The notes under the pieces are model-generated. The model was not told where the DNA came from and searched no databases. It worked only from the letters and a program-made list of their open reading frames with translations. A stretch of 64,000 nucleotides of DNA from RHKX01 sp963784885 (GTDB taxonomy: Bacteria > Actinomycetota > Thermoleophilia > Solirubrobacterales > 70-9). Positions within the stretch are counted from its first letter, which is position 1, and each line of letters opens with the position of its first letter. Position numbers and translations under genes: made by a program. This document shows, piece after piece, positions 51,486 through 60,807 of this stretch. The stretch covers positions 372,001 through 436,000 of the forward strand of contig CAWATA010000002.1 of assembly GCA_963784885.1 (NCBI GenBank), written 5' to 3'.

Positions 51486-53354
51486 GTGCAGGAGGACTCG
51501 CCAAAGGATGGGCAGGACGGCGCGAGCGACGGGCCGTCGCTGACCCCGAAGGCGCAGCTCGGACGCACCGGGAGGGACGGGATCCGTGGTCGGATCCGGG
51601 CCCTGCGCGACCACGGACCGGGCAGCGGCAGCAGCGGTGAATGGCTGCGCTCGCTGCGGCGCCGGGCCGACGCCGCCTGGTCTGGGCTGGAGCCGACGAA
51701 CCGCCACCGGATCGCCGCGGCGGTGATCGTCGCCGCCGGCGTCGTGGTGGTCTGGATCGTCCTCGTGGCGGCGGCGCCGTGCGGATTCCCCGGGGGCGAC
51801 AGCTGCCCCCCCGATGACGACGCGATCGCACTGGTGCCGGCCGATGCGCTCGCCTACGTCCACCTCGACGTCGATCCGGAATCCGAGCAGTTCGCGGCGG
51901 CGACCGGGATCTCCGAGCGCATCCCGCTGCTCTCGCGGATCGCGGTCGACGCCCTCAGCGGAATCGCCGGAGTCGACGTCGACTACGGCCGCCAGGTCGA
52001 GCCGTGGGCGGGCGGCGAGCTTGCGCTCGCGGCCCTGCCCGCCGGCCTCAACGGCGAGCGGGTGCTGATGATCGAGGCCGACGACAGCGACGGCGCCGAG
52101 AAGTTCGCGACCGATCTGATCGGGCCGAAGCAGTCGACCGCGACCGCGAACGGCACCGACATCTCGATCGGCCGCCGGGGCTCTGCCTGGGTCGTCGAGG
52201 ACGGCTTCCTGCTGATCGGATCGCGCACCGGCCTCGAGGCGATGCTGGAGGGCGAGGGCACCCTGGAGGGGGCCGATGGGACGGCGGTTCTCGACCAGCT
52301 TCCAGCCGATCGCGTCGCCTATGCATACGTCTCGGGCGAAGGGGCGCGGGCGCTGTTCGGCTCGCGCGGCCTCGAGCCGATCGACACCTTCGTCGACTCG
52401 GCGGTGACCGAGGGTGCCGCCGCCTCGCTGAGTGCCGACGACGGGGGCCTGCGGCTCGCAGTCCGCAGCGATCTCGACCCCGACCGCGGTGGAGCCGCTC
52501 CCGGCTTCTTCGCCGCGCTGCCCGCCTTCACGCCGAGCCTGACCGCCGACATCGGTCCCTCCTCGCTCGCCTACCTGGGCCTCGGCGACCCGCAGGAGGG
52601 TGTCGGAGGGCTCCTCGATCAGGCCGAGAGCAGCTCGCCGGCCCTCGCCGCCGCGTTCCGCCGCTTCTCCCGCAGCCTCGGCGAACAGGCCGGGATCGAC
52701 ATCGGCGACGACCTGCTGCCGCTGCTCGGTTCGGAGGCCGCGCTCACGCTGCAGCCGGTCGCCGCCGAGGCGAGCGAGGCGACGCCCGGCGTCACGCCCG
52801 ACTCGGCGACGCCGTACGTGAGCCTGCTCGCCGAGGACGTCGATCCCGAGGCCGCCCGCCAGGCGCTGGCCCGCCTGCAGAATCCCGTCGCGCAGGCTCT
52901 GGCGAAGCCGAAGAACGGCGGCCCGGCGACGTTCGAGACGATCCAGATCGCCGGCCTGCAGGCGCAGTCGCTCGCGATCAGCCCGGCCGTCAACCTCACC
53001 TACGCGATCTGGGACGACCTGCTCATGATCGCGACCGATTCGCTCGCCATCGAGCAGGCGCGCTCGCTCGACGGCGGGCTCGACGAGTCCGAGAAGTACC
53101 GGGCCGTGACCGAGGGCTTCCCCGACTCGGTCTCGATGATCGCCTACCTCGATCTGACCGGCCTGCTCAACCTCGGTGAGCAGGCGGGCCTGGCGACCGA
53201 TCCCACCTACACGACCTACGCGCCCGATCTGCGCTCGCTGACCGCGGCGGCGCTGGCGGTCGACGGCGGCGAGGAGCGGCTCGACACCGACCTGCGCATC
53301 GAGGTCGGCCCGCGCCAGACGCCGGAGATCGACTCCCCGCCCCTGGGCGAATAG
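51486..53354 (+). CDS. DUF3352 domain membrane-anchored protein
   Basis: A 622-aa protein: a charged cytoplasmic N terminus (residues 1-75), one membrane helix (~77-98, IAAAVIVAAGVVVVWIVLV) and a large external domain. The DUF3352 stretch begins DAIALVPADALAYVHLDVDP, with WAGGELALAALPAG and further repeats of similar strands. Family function is unknown. GTG 51486 is preferred to an in-frame GTG at 51453 inside der because of the TATAAA box 6 nt upstream. It lies between der and metK with no obvious functional partner. Confidence 0.78.
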   Translation: MQEDSPKDGQDGASDGPSLTPKAQLGRTGRDGIRGRIRALRDHGPGSGSSGEWLRSLRRRADAAWSGLEPTNRHRIAAAVIVAAGVVVVWIVLVAAAPCGFPGGDSCPPDDDAIALVPADALAYVHLDVDPESEQFAAATGISERIPLLSRIAVDALSGIAGVDVDYGRQVEPWAGGELALAALPAGLNGERVLMIEADDSDGAEKFATDLIGPKQSTATANGTDISIGRRGSAWVVEDGFLLIGSRTGLEAMLEGEGTLEGADGTAVLDQLPADRVAYAYVSGEGARALFGSRGLEPIDTFVDSAVTEGAAASLSADDGGLRLAVRSDLDPDRGGAAPGFFAALPAFTPSLTADIGPSSLAYLGLGDPQEGVGGLLDQAESSSPALAAAFRRFSRSLGEQAGIDIGDDLLPLLGSEAALTLQPVAAEASEATPGVTPDSATPYVSLLAEDVDPEAARQALARLQNPVAQALAKPKNGGPATFETIQIAGLQAQSLAISPAVNLTYAIWDDLLMIATDSLAIEQARSLDGGLDESEKYRAVTEGFPDSVSMIAYLDLTGLLNLGEQAGLATDPTYTTYAPDLRSLTAAALAVDGGEERLDTDLRIEVGPRQTPEIDSPPLGE

Positions 53355-53426
53355 CATTCCCCGAAGCGCAAACACCGTGCCGGCCGCGAGCCGGTGGGAA
53401 ATCAGCGAAAAGAGGCGAGCAGACAG

Positions 53427-54698
53427 ATGACCAGCGAGATCACCGAGCACATCCATGTCGGAGAGGGTGAGCACCTGTTCACGTCCGAGTCCGTGACCGA
53501 GGGTCATCCCGACAAGATCTGCGACCAGATCTCAGACGGCATTCTCGACGCGGTCCTCGCCGAGGATCCGGGTGGTCGTGTCGCCTGCGAGACGCTCGTC
53601 AACACCGGTCTCGTGGTCGTGTCCGGCGAGATCTCGACCTCGACCTACGTCGACGTCCCGAAGATCGTCCGCAAGACGATCACCGAGATCGGCTACGACT
53701 GCGGCGATTACGGGTTCGACGGCAACAGCTGCGCGGTGATGACGGCCATCGACGAGCAGTCCGCCGACATCGCCCAGGGTGTCGACAAGGCTTACGAGGT
53801 GCGCACCGACGTCACCGACGACGACGAGTTCGACCAGGACGGAGCCGGCGATCAGGGAATGATGTTCGGGTACGCCACGAACGAGACGCGGGCGCTGATG
53901 CCGATGCCGATCCAGATCGCGCACACCCTCGCCCGCCGGCTATCGCAGGTTCGCAAGGACGGGACGCTCGACTACCTCCGTCCCGACGGCAAGACCCAGG
54001 TGACCGTCCGCTACCGCGACGGGGCTCCGGTCGAGGTCGTCCGGATCCTGATCTCGACTCAGCACGCCGAGGGAATCGACTGCGAGGAGAAGATCAAGCC
54101 CGACCTCTGGGAGCACGTGATCGTCCCGGTCCTCGACGAGGAGTACGCGGGGCTCTACGACGCCGAGGCGCTGCGGCGGACCCTGCTCGTCAACCCGACC
54201 GGCAAGTTCGTGATCGGCGGCCCGGTCGGCGACGCCGGGCTGACCGGCCGCAAGATCATCGTCGACACCTACGGCGGCGCCGCTCGCCACGGTGGCGGCG
54301 CCTTCAGCGGCAAGGATCCGTCGAAGGTCGACCGCTCGGCCGCCTATGCCGCGCGCTACGTCGCCAAGAACGTCGTCGCCTCCGGCCTGGCGGATCGTTG
54401 CGAGGTCCAGCTCGCCTATGCGATCGGTGTCGCCCACCCGATCTCGCTGATGGTCCAGACCTTCGGCACCGGCAAGATCGAGGACGCGAAGCTGACCGAC
54501 GCGGTCGAGGAGGTCTTCGATCTCCGGCCGGGAGCGTTCCGCCGCTACCTCGACCTGCACCGGCCGATCTACCAGGCGACCGCCGCCTACGGCCACTTCG
54601 GCCGCGAAGGCGGGGACTTCACCTGGGAGCGCACCGACAGGGTCGACGATCTGCGGGCGGCCGCCGGCCGCGGCGCGGAGGTCGGCGCCTCCGCCTGA
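53427..54698 (+). CDS. metK: S-adenosylmethionine synthetase
   Basis: A 423-aa enzyme making SAM from ATP and methionine. Signatures: FTSESVTEGHPDKICDQISD, GAGDQGMMFGYATNETR, and the P-loop-like GGGAFSGKDPSKVDRSAAYA. An extra acidic stretch (DDDEFDQD) precedes the GAGDQG motif. ATG 53427 follows GAAAAGAGG; an in-frame upstream start at 53394 adds unconserved residues. The 72-bp gap before it has a CCGGC/GCCGG stem (53380-53394) but no recognisable SAM riboswitch. Confidence 0.96.
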   Translation: MTSEITEHIHVGEGEHLFTSESVTEGHPDKICDQISDGILDAVLAEDPGGRVACETLVNTGLVVVSGEISTSTYVDVPKIVRKTITEIGYDCGDYGFDGNSCAVMTAIDEQSADIAQGVDKAYEVRTDVTDDDEFDQDGAGDQGMMFGYATNETRALMPMPIQIAHTLARRLSQVRKDGTLDYLRPDGKTQVTVRYRDGAPVEVVRILISTQHAEGIDCEEKIKPDLWEHVIVPVLDEEYAGLYDAEALRRTLLVNPTGKFVIGGPVGDAGLTGRKIIVDTYGGAARHGGGAFSGKDPSKVDRSAAYAARYVAKNVVASGLADRCEVQLAYAIGVAHPISLMVQTFGTGKIEDAKLTDAVEEVFDLRPGAFRRYLDLHRPIYQATAAYGHFGREGGDFTWERTDRVDDLRAAAGRGAEVGASA

Positions 54699-54722
54699 TC
54701 CCCCGCGCCCGGGTCCCGGGCC

Positions 54723-54745
54723 GGCCCACCGTCGGACCGTGGGCC
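54723..54745. terminator. Hairpin between convergent metK and bPH2 genes
   Basis: GGCCCAC (54723-54729) pairs with GTGGGCC (54739-54745) over a 9-nt loop. A second stem, GGGCTC-CTA-GAGCCC (54803-54817), overlaps the stop codon of the minus-strand gene. Both lack T tracts. Confidence 0.5.
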
Positions 54746-54808
54746 AGGTCGGCGCCGCATAGCGTCGCCGATCCGGCCCACCGGGGGGTGGAGTGGGGTT
54801 CAGGGCTC

Positions 54809-55333
54809 CTAGAGCCCGGAGCCGTAACGCGTATCGGCCTCGTCGCGCGTGCTTGGGGGCGGTCCGACCGGCTCGGTTGCGTGATGGACGCGATCGACGA
54901 CCTGTTCCGGGTTGGCGACCCCGGCGAACACGAAGTCCGACTCGGAGTTGCTCGCCGCGGTGTCGAAGTCCACGTCGCCGATCTGCATGATCCGCTGGTA
55001 GAGCGTCTGGCGGTAGTTGACGTCCTGGACCCGCTCGATCTTCGTCTCCTGCACGTCGCGGGAGATGATCCCGTGCTTGATGTTGAGCCGCCGGGTGGTG
55101 ATCGTGTAGCGCGTCGACACGCGTCGCAGGAATCCCGTGAGGACGACGATCGCGGCGCCGACGATGACGATCATCGTCACGAGGAAGGCGTTGGAGCCGC
55201 TGTCGACGAGGGCCACAATCGCCGCGATCACGGCGACGATCAGGATCCCCTTGATGTAGAAGCCGAGGATCGCCCGCCAAGACGGGTGCCCTTCGAAGAC
55301 GACCTGCTCTCCTGGTCCGAGGTTAAGCGCCAC
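54809..55333 (-). CDS. Bacterial PH-domain (bPH2/YdbS-like) membrane protein
   Basis: A 174-aa protein with a short N-terminal segment (PGEQVVFEGHPSWRAILGFY), two membrane helices (~25-68) and a bPH2 domain (RYTITTRRLNIKHGIISRDV, then IERVQDVNYRQTLYQRIMQI). The family is membrane-associated and of poorly known function. The tail ends in a Pro/Asp-rich linker. The GTG start is preceded by TATCTT at 6 nt. Confidence 0.82.
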   Translation of the reverse strand: MALNLGPGEQVVFEGHPSWRAILGFYIKGILIVAVIAAIVALVDSGSNAFLVTMIVIVGAAIVVLTGFLRRVSTRYTITTRRLNIKHGIISRDVQETKIERVQDVNYRQTLYQRIMQIGDVDFDTAASNSESDFVFAGVANPEQVVDRVHHATEPVGPPPSTRDEADTRYGSGL

Positions 55334-55339
55334 GTGCGC

Positions 55340-55345
55340 AAGATA
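55340..55345 (-). promoter_or_regulatory. -10 box TATCTT for leaderless bPH2 gene
   Basis: On the minus strand TATCTT is followed by 6 nt and the GTG at 55333. Confidence 0.6.
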
Positions 55346-55375
55346 TACCGCGAGCCGTGCGTCCGTGAAAGGACG

Positions 55376-55381
55376 TAGCTT
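55376..55381 (+). promoter_or_regulatory. -10 box TAGCTT for priA
   Basis: TAGCTT lies 11 nt before ATG 55393, so the leader would be about 5 nt. Confidence 0.35.
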
Positions 55382-55392
55382 CAGGCGCTGTC

Positions 55393-57603
55393 ATGGAGAT
55401 CGCGAAAGTCGAGCCGATGACGACGACGAGGGCGCTGCGAGGGCCCTACGACTACCGGCTGCCCGAGTCGATGGTCAAGGCCGGCGTCGGGGTCGGATCG
55501 CTCCTGGTGGTGCCCTTCTCGGGGCGCCGGATGCTCGGCGTCGTCGTCGCCGTTGCGGCCGAGAGCGACCTCCCGCCGGAGCGGCTCGCGGAGCCGATCG
55601 AGGCGATCGAGGCAGGCGCCACGCCGGAGCTGGTCCGGCTCGGCCTCTGGGTCGCCGAGCGTTACTGCTCGACGCCGCCTCGCGGGCTCGCCCTGGTGCT
55701 GCCGCCGGGCTCCGGAACCGGCCGTAAGCCGAAGTCGATGCGGCCGCTGACCGAGCGGACGGCGCAGGTCACCGCCGCCGGGGAGGCCGCGATCGGGGAC
55801 GGCCCCGATGCCGTGCGCCTCGGCGCGCGGCAGCGGTCGGTGCTCGAGCTCCTGGCCGCCGACGGAGAGCTGTCGGGGCCGCGGATCCGGGAGCTCACGG
55901 GTGCCGACTCCGGCGTCCTCTCCGCGCTCGCCGGCAGGGGCCTCGTCGAGCGCCATACCCGGGAGGTCCGGCGGGCGCCGAGGATCGACACGGTCGGAGC
56001 CGTCGCGGACGCGCCCCGGCTCTCGGCGCAGCAGCAGGCCTGCGCGGACGCGCTGATCGGAGCACTCGACGGCGCGGGCCAGCGCGAGCGCCTGCTCCAC
56101 GGCGTGACCGGCTCCGGCAAGACCGAGGTCTACCTGGCCGCGATCGAGGCGGCGCTCGAGCGCGGCCGGAGCGCGATCCTCCTCGTGCCCGAGATCGGGC
56201 TCACACCGCAGACCGTCGGCCGGGTCGCCGCCCGCCTCGGCGACACCGTCGCCGTCCTTCACTCCGGGCTCGCGGAGGGTGAGCGCTTCGACGAATGGCG
56301 CCGGCTCCGCGCCGGGACCGCGCGAGTCTGCGTCGGCCCGCGCTCGGCCGTCTTCGCGCCGGTGTCCGACCTCGGCCTGATCGTCGTCGACGAGGAGCAC
56401 GACTCCTCCTACAAGCAGGAGGGCGATCCGCGCTACGACGCCCGCGCGGTCGCGCGGCGCCGGGCGGCGGACGCGGGAGCCCTGTATCTCGCGGGCAGCG
56501 CGACGCCGCGACCCGAGAGCTGGGCGGAGCTCGACCGGCTGGAGCTGCCCGAGCGGATCGACGGCCGGCCGCTCCCGCCGGTCGAGATCCTCGACATGCG
56601 GGAGGTGCCGGGCTCGGCGGGCCCGCTTCACCCGGTCACCCGGGAGGCGCTGGCGGGCCTCGGAGCGGACGGCGGGGCGAAGGCGATCGTGATGCTGAAC
56701 CGGCGCGGCTTCTCCCCCCACCTGAGCTGCGGCGCCTGCGGGGCCGCCGTCATCTGCCCGAACTGCGACGTCTCGCTCGTCCTCCACCGGGGGGCCGCGG
56801 TCGTCGGCTGCCATCACTGCGGCCACACCGAACCGGTCCCGAAGGCCTGCGCGGAGTGCGGCTCGGTCTCGATCTCCCGGCACGGGGCGGGGACGGAGCG
56901 GATCGAGAAGCTCGTCGGCGAGCTGGCTGCGCCGGCGCCGGTCTTCCGCCTCGACGCTGACACGGTCTCGGGGCGCGGCGGCCACGGCCGCGTGCTGACC
57001 GAGTTCGAGCGGGCCCCCGGTGGTGTGCTCGTCGGGACCCAGATGGTCGCCAAGGGCCACGACTTCCCCGACGTTTCGCTCAGCGTCCTGATCGACGCCG
57101 ATTCGACGCTGCGGTATCCGGACTTCCGCGCCGAGGAGCGCACTTTCGCCCTCGTCTCCCAGCTCGCGGGCCGCAGCGGCCGCGGCGAGCGCGGTGGTCG
57201 CGTCCTCGTTCAGACGCTCGCTCCGGCGGCGGCTCCGATCGTCGCCGCGGCTCGCCACGACACGGCCGGCTTTCTCGCCGGCGAGCTCGAACGGCGTCGC
57301 GAGTTCGGCTATCCGCCGTTCTCCTCGCTGCTCGCCGTCGAGCTCACCGGGCCGGCGGAGCCGACGCTGATCGCCGCCGGCGAGCGAGTCGCGGCCGCGC
57401 TGCGGCCCGTCCTCGGCCCGGACGCGGAGTTGCTCGGCCCGGCGCCGAGGTTCCGCCGCCGTGGCCGGTTCCGTCGGCGTCTGCTGATCAAGAGTGCCGC
57501 GGCCGATCGCGACGCGGCCGCCGTCCGCACGGCCCTCGCCGATCCGGGGGTGGTCGCGGCACTGAAGGGCGTGACGCTCGCGGTCGATGTCGATCCCCAG
57601 TGA
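55393..57603 (+). CDS. priA: Primosomal protein N' (replication-restart helicase PriA)
   Basis: A 736-aa superfamily 2 helicase that reloads the replisome at stalled forks. An N-terminal 3'-end-binding domain (RGPYDYRLPESM) is followed by Walker A GVTGSGKTEVYLAA (residues ~237-250) and DEEH box VVDEEHDSSYKQEGDPRYDA. The zinc region keeps eight Cys: CGACGAAVICPNC and CHHCGHTEPVPKACAECG. GTQMVAKGHDFPDVSLSVL and a Gly-rich C-terminal domain follow. The helicase motifs are intact, unlike the degenerate PriA of some actinobacteria. Confidence 0.95.
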   Translation: MEIAKVEPMTTTRALRGPYDYRLPESMVKAGVGVGSLLVVPFSGRRMLGVVVAVAAESDLPPERLAEPIEAIEAGATPELVRLGLWVAERYCSTPPRGLALVLPPGSGTGRKPKSMRPLTERTAQVTAAGEAAIGDGPDAVRLGARQRSVLELLAADGELSGPRIRELTGADSGVLSALAGRGLVERHTREVRRAPRIDTVGAVADAPRLSAQQQACADALIGALDGAGQRERLLHGVTGSGKTEVYLAAIEAALERGRSAILLVPEIGLTPQTVGRVAARLGDTVAVLHSGLAEGERFDEWRRLRAGTARVCVGPRSAVFAPVSDLGLIVVDEEHDSSYKQEGDPRYDARAVARRRAADAGALYLAGSATPRPESWAELDRLELPERIDGRPLPPVEILDMREVPGSAGPLHPVTREALAGLGADGGAKAIVMLNRRGFSPHLSCGACGAAVICPNCDVSLVLHRGAAVVGCHHCGHTEPVPKACAECGSVSISRHGAGTERIEKLVGELAAPAPVFRLDADTVSGRGGHGRVLTEFERAPGGVLVGTQMVAKGHDFPDVSLSVLIDADSTLRYPDFRAEERTFALVSQLAGRSGRGERGGRVLVQTLAPAAAPIVAAARHDTAGFLAGELERRREFGYPPFSSLLAVELTGPAEPTLIAAGERVAAALRPVLGPDAELLGPAPRFRRRGRFRRRLLIKSAAADRDAAAVRTALADPGVVAALKGVTLAVDVDPQ

Positions 57604-57614
57604 GTGCGGCCACC

Positions 57615-57620
57615 TAGAAT
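57615..57620 (+). promoter_or_regulatory. -10 box TAGAAT for leaderless def transcript
   Basis: TAGAAT is followed by 6 nt (CGCGGC) and ATG 57627. Confidence 0.6.
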
Positions 57621-57626
57621 CGCGGC

Positions 57627-58253
57627 ATGGCCGAAGCGGAGACGGAGACGGACGAGCTCGAGGACGCGCGCGAGACCCTCGACGATCTCGACGAGGAGAC
57701 GCTCGAGCGGCGCCGCCAGGCGCTCGGCGAGGTCCGGCAGTTCGGCGACCCGGTCCTGAAGTCGAGGGCTTCGGAGGTGAGCGAGTTCGGTCTCGAGCTC
57801 GAGCGCGAGGCGGAGCGGATGATCGGTCTCATGCAAGGGGCTCTCGGGATCGGCCTGGCCGCAACCCAGCTCGGGCTGATGCGGCGCATGCTCGTCTTCC
57901 AGGCGGGGCCCGACGCGGAGCCCCAGGCGATCGTCAACCCCGAGGTCGAGTGGGTCTCGGAGGAGCTGATCACCGCCGAGGAAGGTTGTCTCAGCCTCGC
58001 CAACGTCCTCGTCGACGTCGAGCGGCCGCTCCATGCGCGGGTGCGGGCCGCCGATCTCTCCGGCTCCCCGATCCTGCTCGAGGCGAGCGGTCTCGAGGCC
58101 CGCGTCCTGCAGCACGAGATCGATCACCTCGACGGCATCCTGATCCTCGACCGGACCGAGCGTCCCCAGCGCCGGGCCGCCCTGCGTGCATTGCGCGAGG
58201 GCGAGCACTTCGACCCATCGATGCTCGAGCCTCCAGAGCCAGACCCGGAGTGA
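57627..58253 (+). CDS. def: Peptide deformylase
   Basis: A 208-aa metalloenzyme removing formyl groups from nascent N-terminal Met. The three motifs are GIGLAATQLG, EEGCLSLANV and QHEIDHLDG (metal ligands Cys and two His). An acidic N-terminal extension of ~35 residues precedes the core. The stop overlaps the fmt start (GTGA); the pair act at opposite ends of the formylation cycle. Confidence 0.95.
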   Translation: MAEAETETDELEDARETLDDLDEETLERRRQALGEVRQFGDPVLKSRASEVSEFGLELEREAERMIGLMQGALGIGLAATQLGLMRRMLVFQAGPDAEPQAIVNPEVEWVSEELITAEEGCLSLANVLVDVERPLHARVRAADLSGSPILLEASGLEARVLQHEIDHLDGILILDRTERPQRRAALRALREGEHFDPSMLEPPEPDPE

Positions 58254-59173
58254 GGACTCTCTACCTCGGCACCTCCGAGTTCGCCGCCGTGATCCTGCAA
58301 CGGCTTGCGGAGGGGCCGCACCGGCCGGCGCTCGTCGTCGCGCCGCCCGACCGCCCGCGCGGCCGGGGTCGCAAGCTCGCGCCGCCCCCGGTTGCCGTGG
58401 TCGCCCGCGAACTCGAGCTCGAGCTGCTGCAGGAGCCCGATGTCAACGTCCCCGCCGTGAGTGAGCGCCTGCTCGACTCCGGTGCCGAGGTCGGCATCGT
58501 CTGCGCCTTCGGCCAGATCATCCGCGAGCCACTGCTCTCGGGCGTCGAGCTGCTCAACGTCCACCCGTCGCTGCTGCCCCGCTGGCGCGGCGCCGCGCCG
58601 ATCGAGCGGGCGATCATGGCCGGGGACGAGACCACCGGAGTCTGCGTGATGCGGCTCGCGGCCGGACTCGACTCCGGTCCGGTGGCGCTCCGCCGGGAGG
58701 AGCAGATCGGACCCGTCGACGACTACGGCAGCCTCGCCGGGCGCCTGGCGGCGGTCGGGGGCGAGCTGCTGGCCGAAGCGCTCGACCGCCGCGCCCAGGG
58801 ACCGCTCGACTACGCCGAGCAGCCCGAGGACGGCGTCACCTACGCCGAGAAGATCGAGGCTCCTGAGCGTCGGGTCGATCCCTGGGGCCCGGCTCGGGAC
58901 GAGGCGCTCCGGATCCGCGCCCTGACCCCCCACGTCGGCGCCTTCGTCGTCCTCGGTGACGAGAGCCGCCTCGGCCTCCGCGACCCGGTCGCGCTCGCCG
59001 ACGGTCCGCCTCCCGGCGAGTTCGCGCCGGCCGAGGACGGGTTGCTGCTCGGCTGCGGCGAGGGTGCCCTGCGGATCGGATCGGTGCAACCCGCGGGCGG
59101 CAGGTGGATGCCCGCACTCGACTACCTGCGGGGCCACGGGCCCCCGGAGCCGCTCGCCCGGCCCTCGCAGTGA
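58250..59173 (+). CDS. fmt: Methionyl-tRNA formyltransferase
   Basis: A 307-aa enzyme formylating initiator Met-tRNA with 10-formyl-THF. Motifs: LYLGTSEFAAVILQRL, GQIIREPLLSGVELLNVHPS and LLPRWRGAAPIERAIMAGDE, with the catalytic Asn-His-Asp set (NVHPS; ITGVCVM-type strand). A C-terminal tRNA-binding domain is present. GTG start overlapping def; stop overlapping rsmB. Confidence 0.95.
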   Translation: MRTLYLGTSEFAAVILQRLAEGPHRPALVVAPPDRPRGRGRKLAPPPVAVVARELELELLQEPDVNVPAVSERLLDSGAEVGIVCAFGQIIREPLLSGVELLNVHPSLLPRWRGAAPIERAIMAGDETTGVCVMRLAAGLDSGPVALRREEQIGPVDDYGSLAGRLAAVGGELLAEALDRRAQGPLDYAEQPEDGVTYAEKIEAPERRVDPWGPARDEALRIRALTPHVGAFVVLGDESRLGLRDPVALADGPPPGEFAPAEDGLLLGCGEGALRIGSVQPAGGRWMPALDYLRGHGPPEPLARPSQ

Positions 59174-60516
59174 GCGCCGCGACGCCGGCCCGCCGGGCCG
59201 CCTTCGAGACGCTCCGGCGGGTGTTCGAGGACGATGCCTGGGCCGACCGGGCGCTGCGCGCCGCCGCCGCGCGGCTCGGCCTCGAGGGCCGCGAGCGGGC
59301 GCAGGCGCAGGCGCTCGCCTACGGCGCGGTCCAGCGCCGCGGCACGACCGACCACTTCGTCGCCGCGCTCGCCGGCCGGTCCGTCGAACGGATCGATCCG
59401 CCGCTGCGGGCGGCGCTCCGGCTCGGGCTGTTCGAGCTCTTCTTCGCTCCCGGCGCCGCCGACCACGCGGCCGTCGATCAGGCCGTCGCACTCGCGAAAG
59501 GCCGCGGCGGACACCGGCACGGGGCCGGGCTCGTGAACGCGGTCCTCCGGCGGGCCGTGCGCGAGCGCGACGAGCTCATCGCAGGCCTCGGCGACGACGA
59601 CCCGGCCGCCGCCGCCATCCGCCACTCGGTGCCGGTCTGGCTGGCCGAGCTCTGGTGGGAGGAGCTCGGACCGGAGCCGGCCCGCTCGCTGCTCGCTGCG
59701 ATCAACGAGCCGCCCGAGCTCGCGTTCCGGGTCAACTCCCTCCGCGGCGACCGCGAGGCGGCGCTCGCCGCGCTGGCGGCGGTCGGGGTCGAGGCTCGGG
59801 TGGCCGATCCCGCGTCACCGCCGGCGCCGGCCGGCTCGATCGTCGTAACCGGCGGCGAGCGGGGGAGGGTCGAGGAGCTGGTCGCGGCGGGCGTCGTCGT
59901 CCCGCAGTCCCGGGCCTCGGCGCTCGTCGCAGAGGTGCTGGCGCCCGAACCCGGGGAGCGGGTCCTCGACCTCTGCGCCGGTCCCGGAATCAAGGCCGGC
60001 CAGGTCGCCGCGGCCCTCGGCGGGAAGGGTGCCGGGCTCGTCGCCGTCGAGCGCGATCCCGGACGCGCGCGGGAGCTGCGGGAGCTGCTGGACCTGCTCG
60101 GTGCATCCGCGGCAACGGTCGTCAGGGAGGACGCCACCGGGCCGCCTCCCGCCGGGCCGTTCGATGCCGTCCTCGTCGATCCGCCGTGCTCGGGGCTCGG
60201 CACGCTCGCCTCGCGTCCCGACGCCCGCTGGCGGCGGGACCCCGACGACATCGAGACGATGGCGCTGACGGCGGCGCGGATCCTCGCCCGCGCGGTCGAG
60301 GCGGCCGGAGCAGGCGGCCGCATCGTCTACTCGACCTGCACGATCTCCCGCCGCGAGAACGAGGACGTTGCCGGCGCGGCGGATGCCGCGCTCGGGGATC
60401 TCGGTGCCGTGTCCGGTCTCGGAGCGCTCGCCGCGCCCGGCGACGGCCGCTTCCTGCAGACCCGCAACGATCGCGACCGGACCGACGGGTTCTTCGTCGC
60501 CGCCCTCGAGCCCTGA
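59170..60516 (+). CDS. rsmB: 16S rRNA (cytosine-967-C5)-methyltransferase
   Basis: A 448-aa two-domain protein: an N-terminal NusB-like RNA-binding domain (residues ~5-135, AYGAVQRRGTTDHFVAALAG) and a Fmu-type methyltransferase domain. SAM loop LDLCAGPGIKAGQVAAALGG, DPPCSGLGTLASRPDARW (catalytic-assist Cys) and YSTCTISRRENEDV (nucleophile Cys). GTG start overlapping fmt. Confidence 0.95.
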   Translation: MSAATPARRAAFETLRRVFEDDAWADRALRAAAARLGLEGRERAQAQALAYGAVQRRGTTDHFVAALAGRSVERIDPPLRAALRLGLFELFFAPGAADHAAVDQAVALAKGRGGHRHGAGLVNAVLRRAVRERDELIAGLGDDDPAAAAIRHSVPVWLAELWWEELGPEPARSLLAAINEPPELAFRVNSLRGDREAALAALAAVGVEARVADPASPPAPAGSIVVTGGERGRVEELVAAGVVVPQSRASALVAEVLAPEPGERVLDLCAGPGIKAGQVAAALGGKGAGLVAVERDPGRARELRELLDLLGASAATVVREDATGPPPAGPFDAVLVDPPCSGLGTLASRPDARWRRDPDDIETMALTAARILARAVEAAGAGGRIVYSTCTISRRENEDVAGAADAALGDLGAVSGLGALAAPGDGRFLQTRNDRDRTDGFFVAALEP

Positions 60517-60552
60517 CGCCGGGACGCCGCCGGCACCCGCCACCCTGACCAC

Positions 60553-60558
60553 TACGAT
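60553..60558 (+). promoter_or_regulatory. -10 box TACGAT for leaderless zinc-ribbon gene
   Basis: TACGAT is followed by 6 nt (CGCGGC, identical to the spacer before def) and ATG 60565. Confidence 0.6.
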
Positions 60559-60564
60559 CGCGGC

Positions 60565-60807
60565 ATGAGCTCATCGGCCGAACCGGGTTCGACGACCTTC
60601 TCGCGGCCCTCCTGTCCCGGTTGCGGCGAGCCCTGGCTGCGCCCGACGCAGCTTCCCGGTCGCTTTCGGTGCGTCAACTGCCTGCAGCGCTACGAGCTCG
60701 TCTCGCAGTGCCCCGGCTGCGGCACCCACCAGACGATCGTGCGGATGAGCGTCGACCAGGACCTGAGGTGCCAGGAATGCGGCACTTCGATGCTGCGGGT
60801 CATCTGA
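60565..60807 (+). CDS. Small zinc-ribbon protein
   Basis: An 80-aa protein with four CxxC pairs: CPGCG, CVNC, CPGCG and CQECG, each pair close to another, so it probably binds two zinc ions. The remaining residues suggest short beta hairpins. Function unknown; it could bind nucleic acid or protein. Its stop overlaps the rpe start (TGATG). Confidence 0.7.
   Translation: MSSSAEPGSTTFSRPSCPGCGEPWLRPTQLPGRFRCVNCLQRYELVSQCPGCGTHQTIVRMSVDQDLRCQECGTSMLRVI

Noticed and set aside
53355..53426. SAM riboswitch before metK
   Set aside because: Only 72 bp with one short stem; too small and lacks the conserved cores of known SAM classes.
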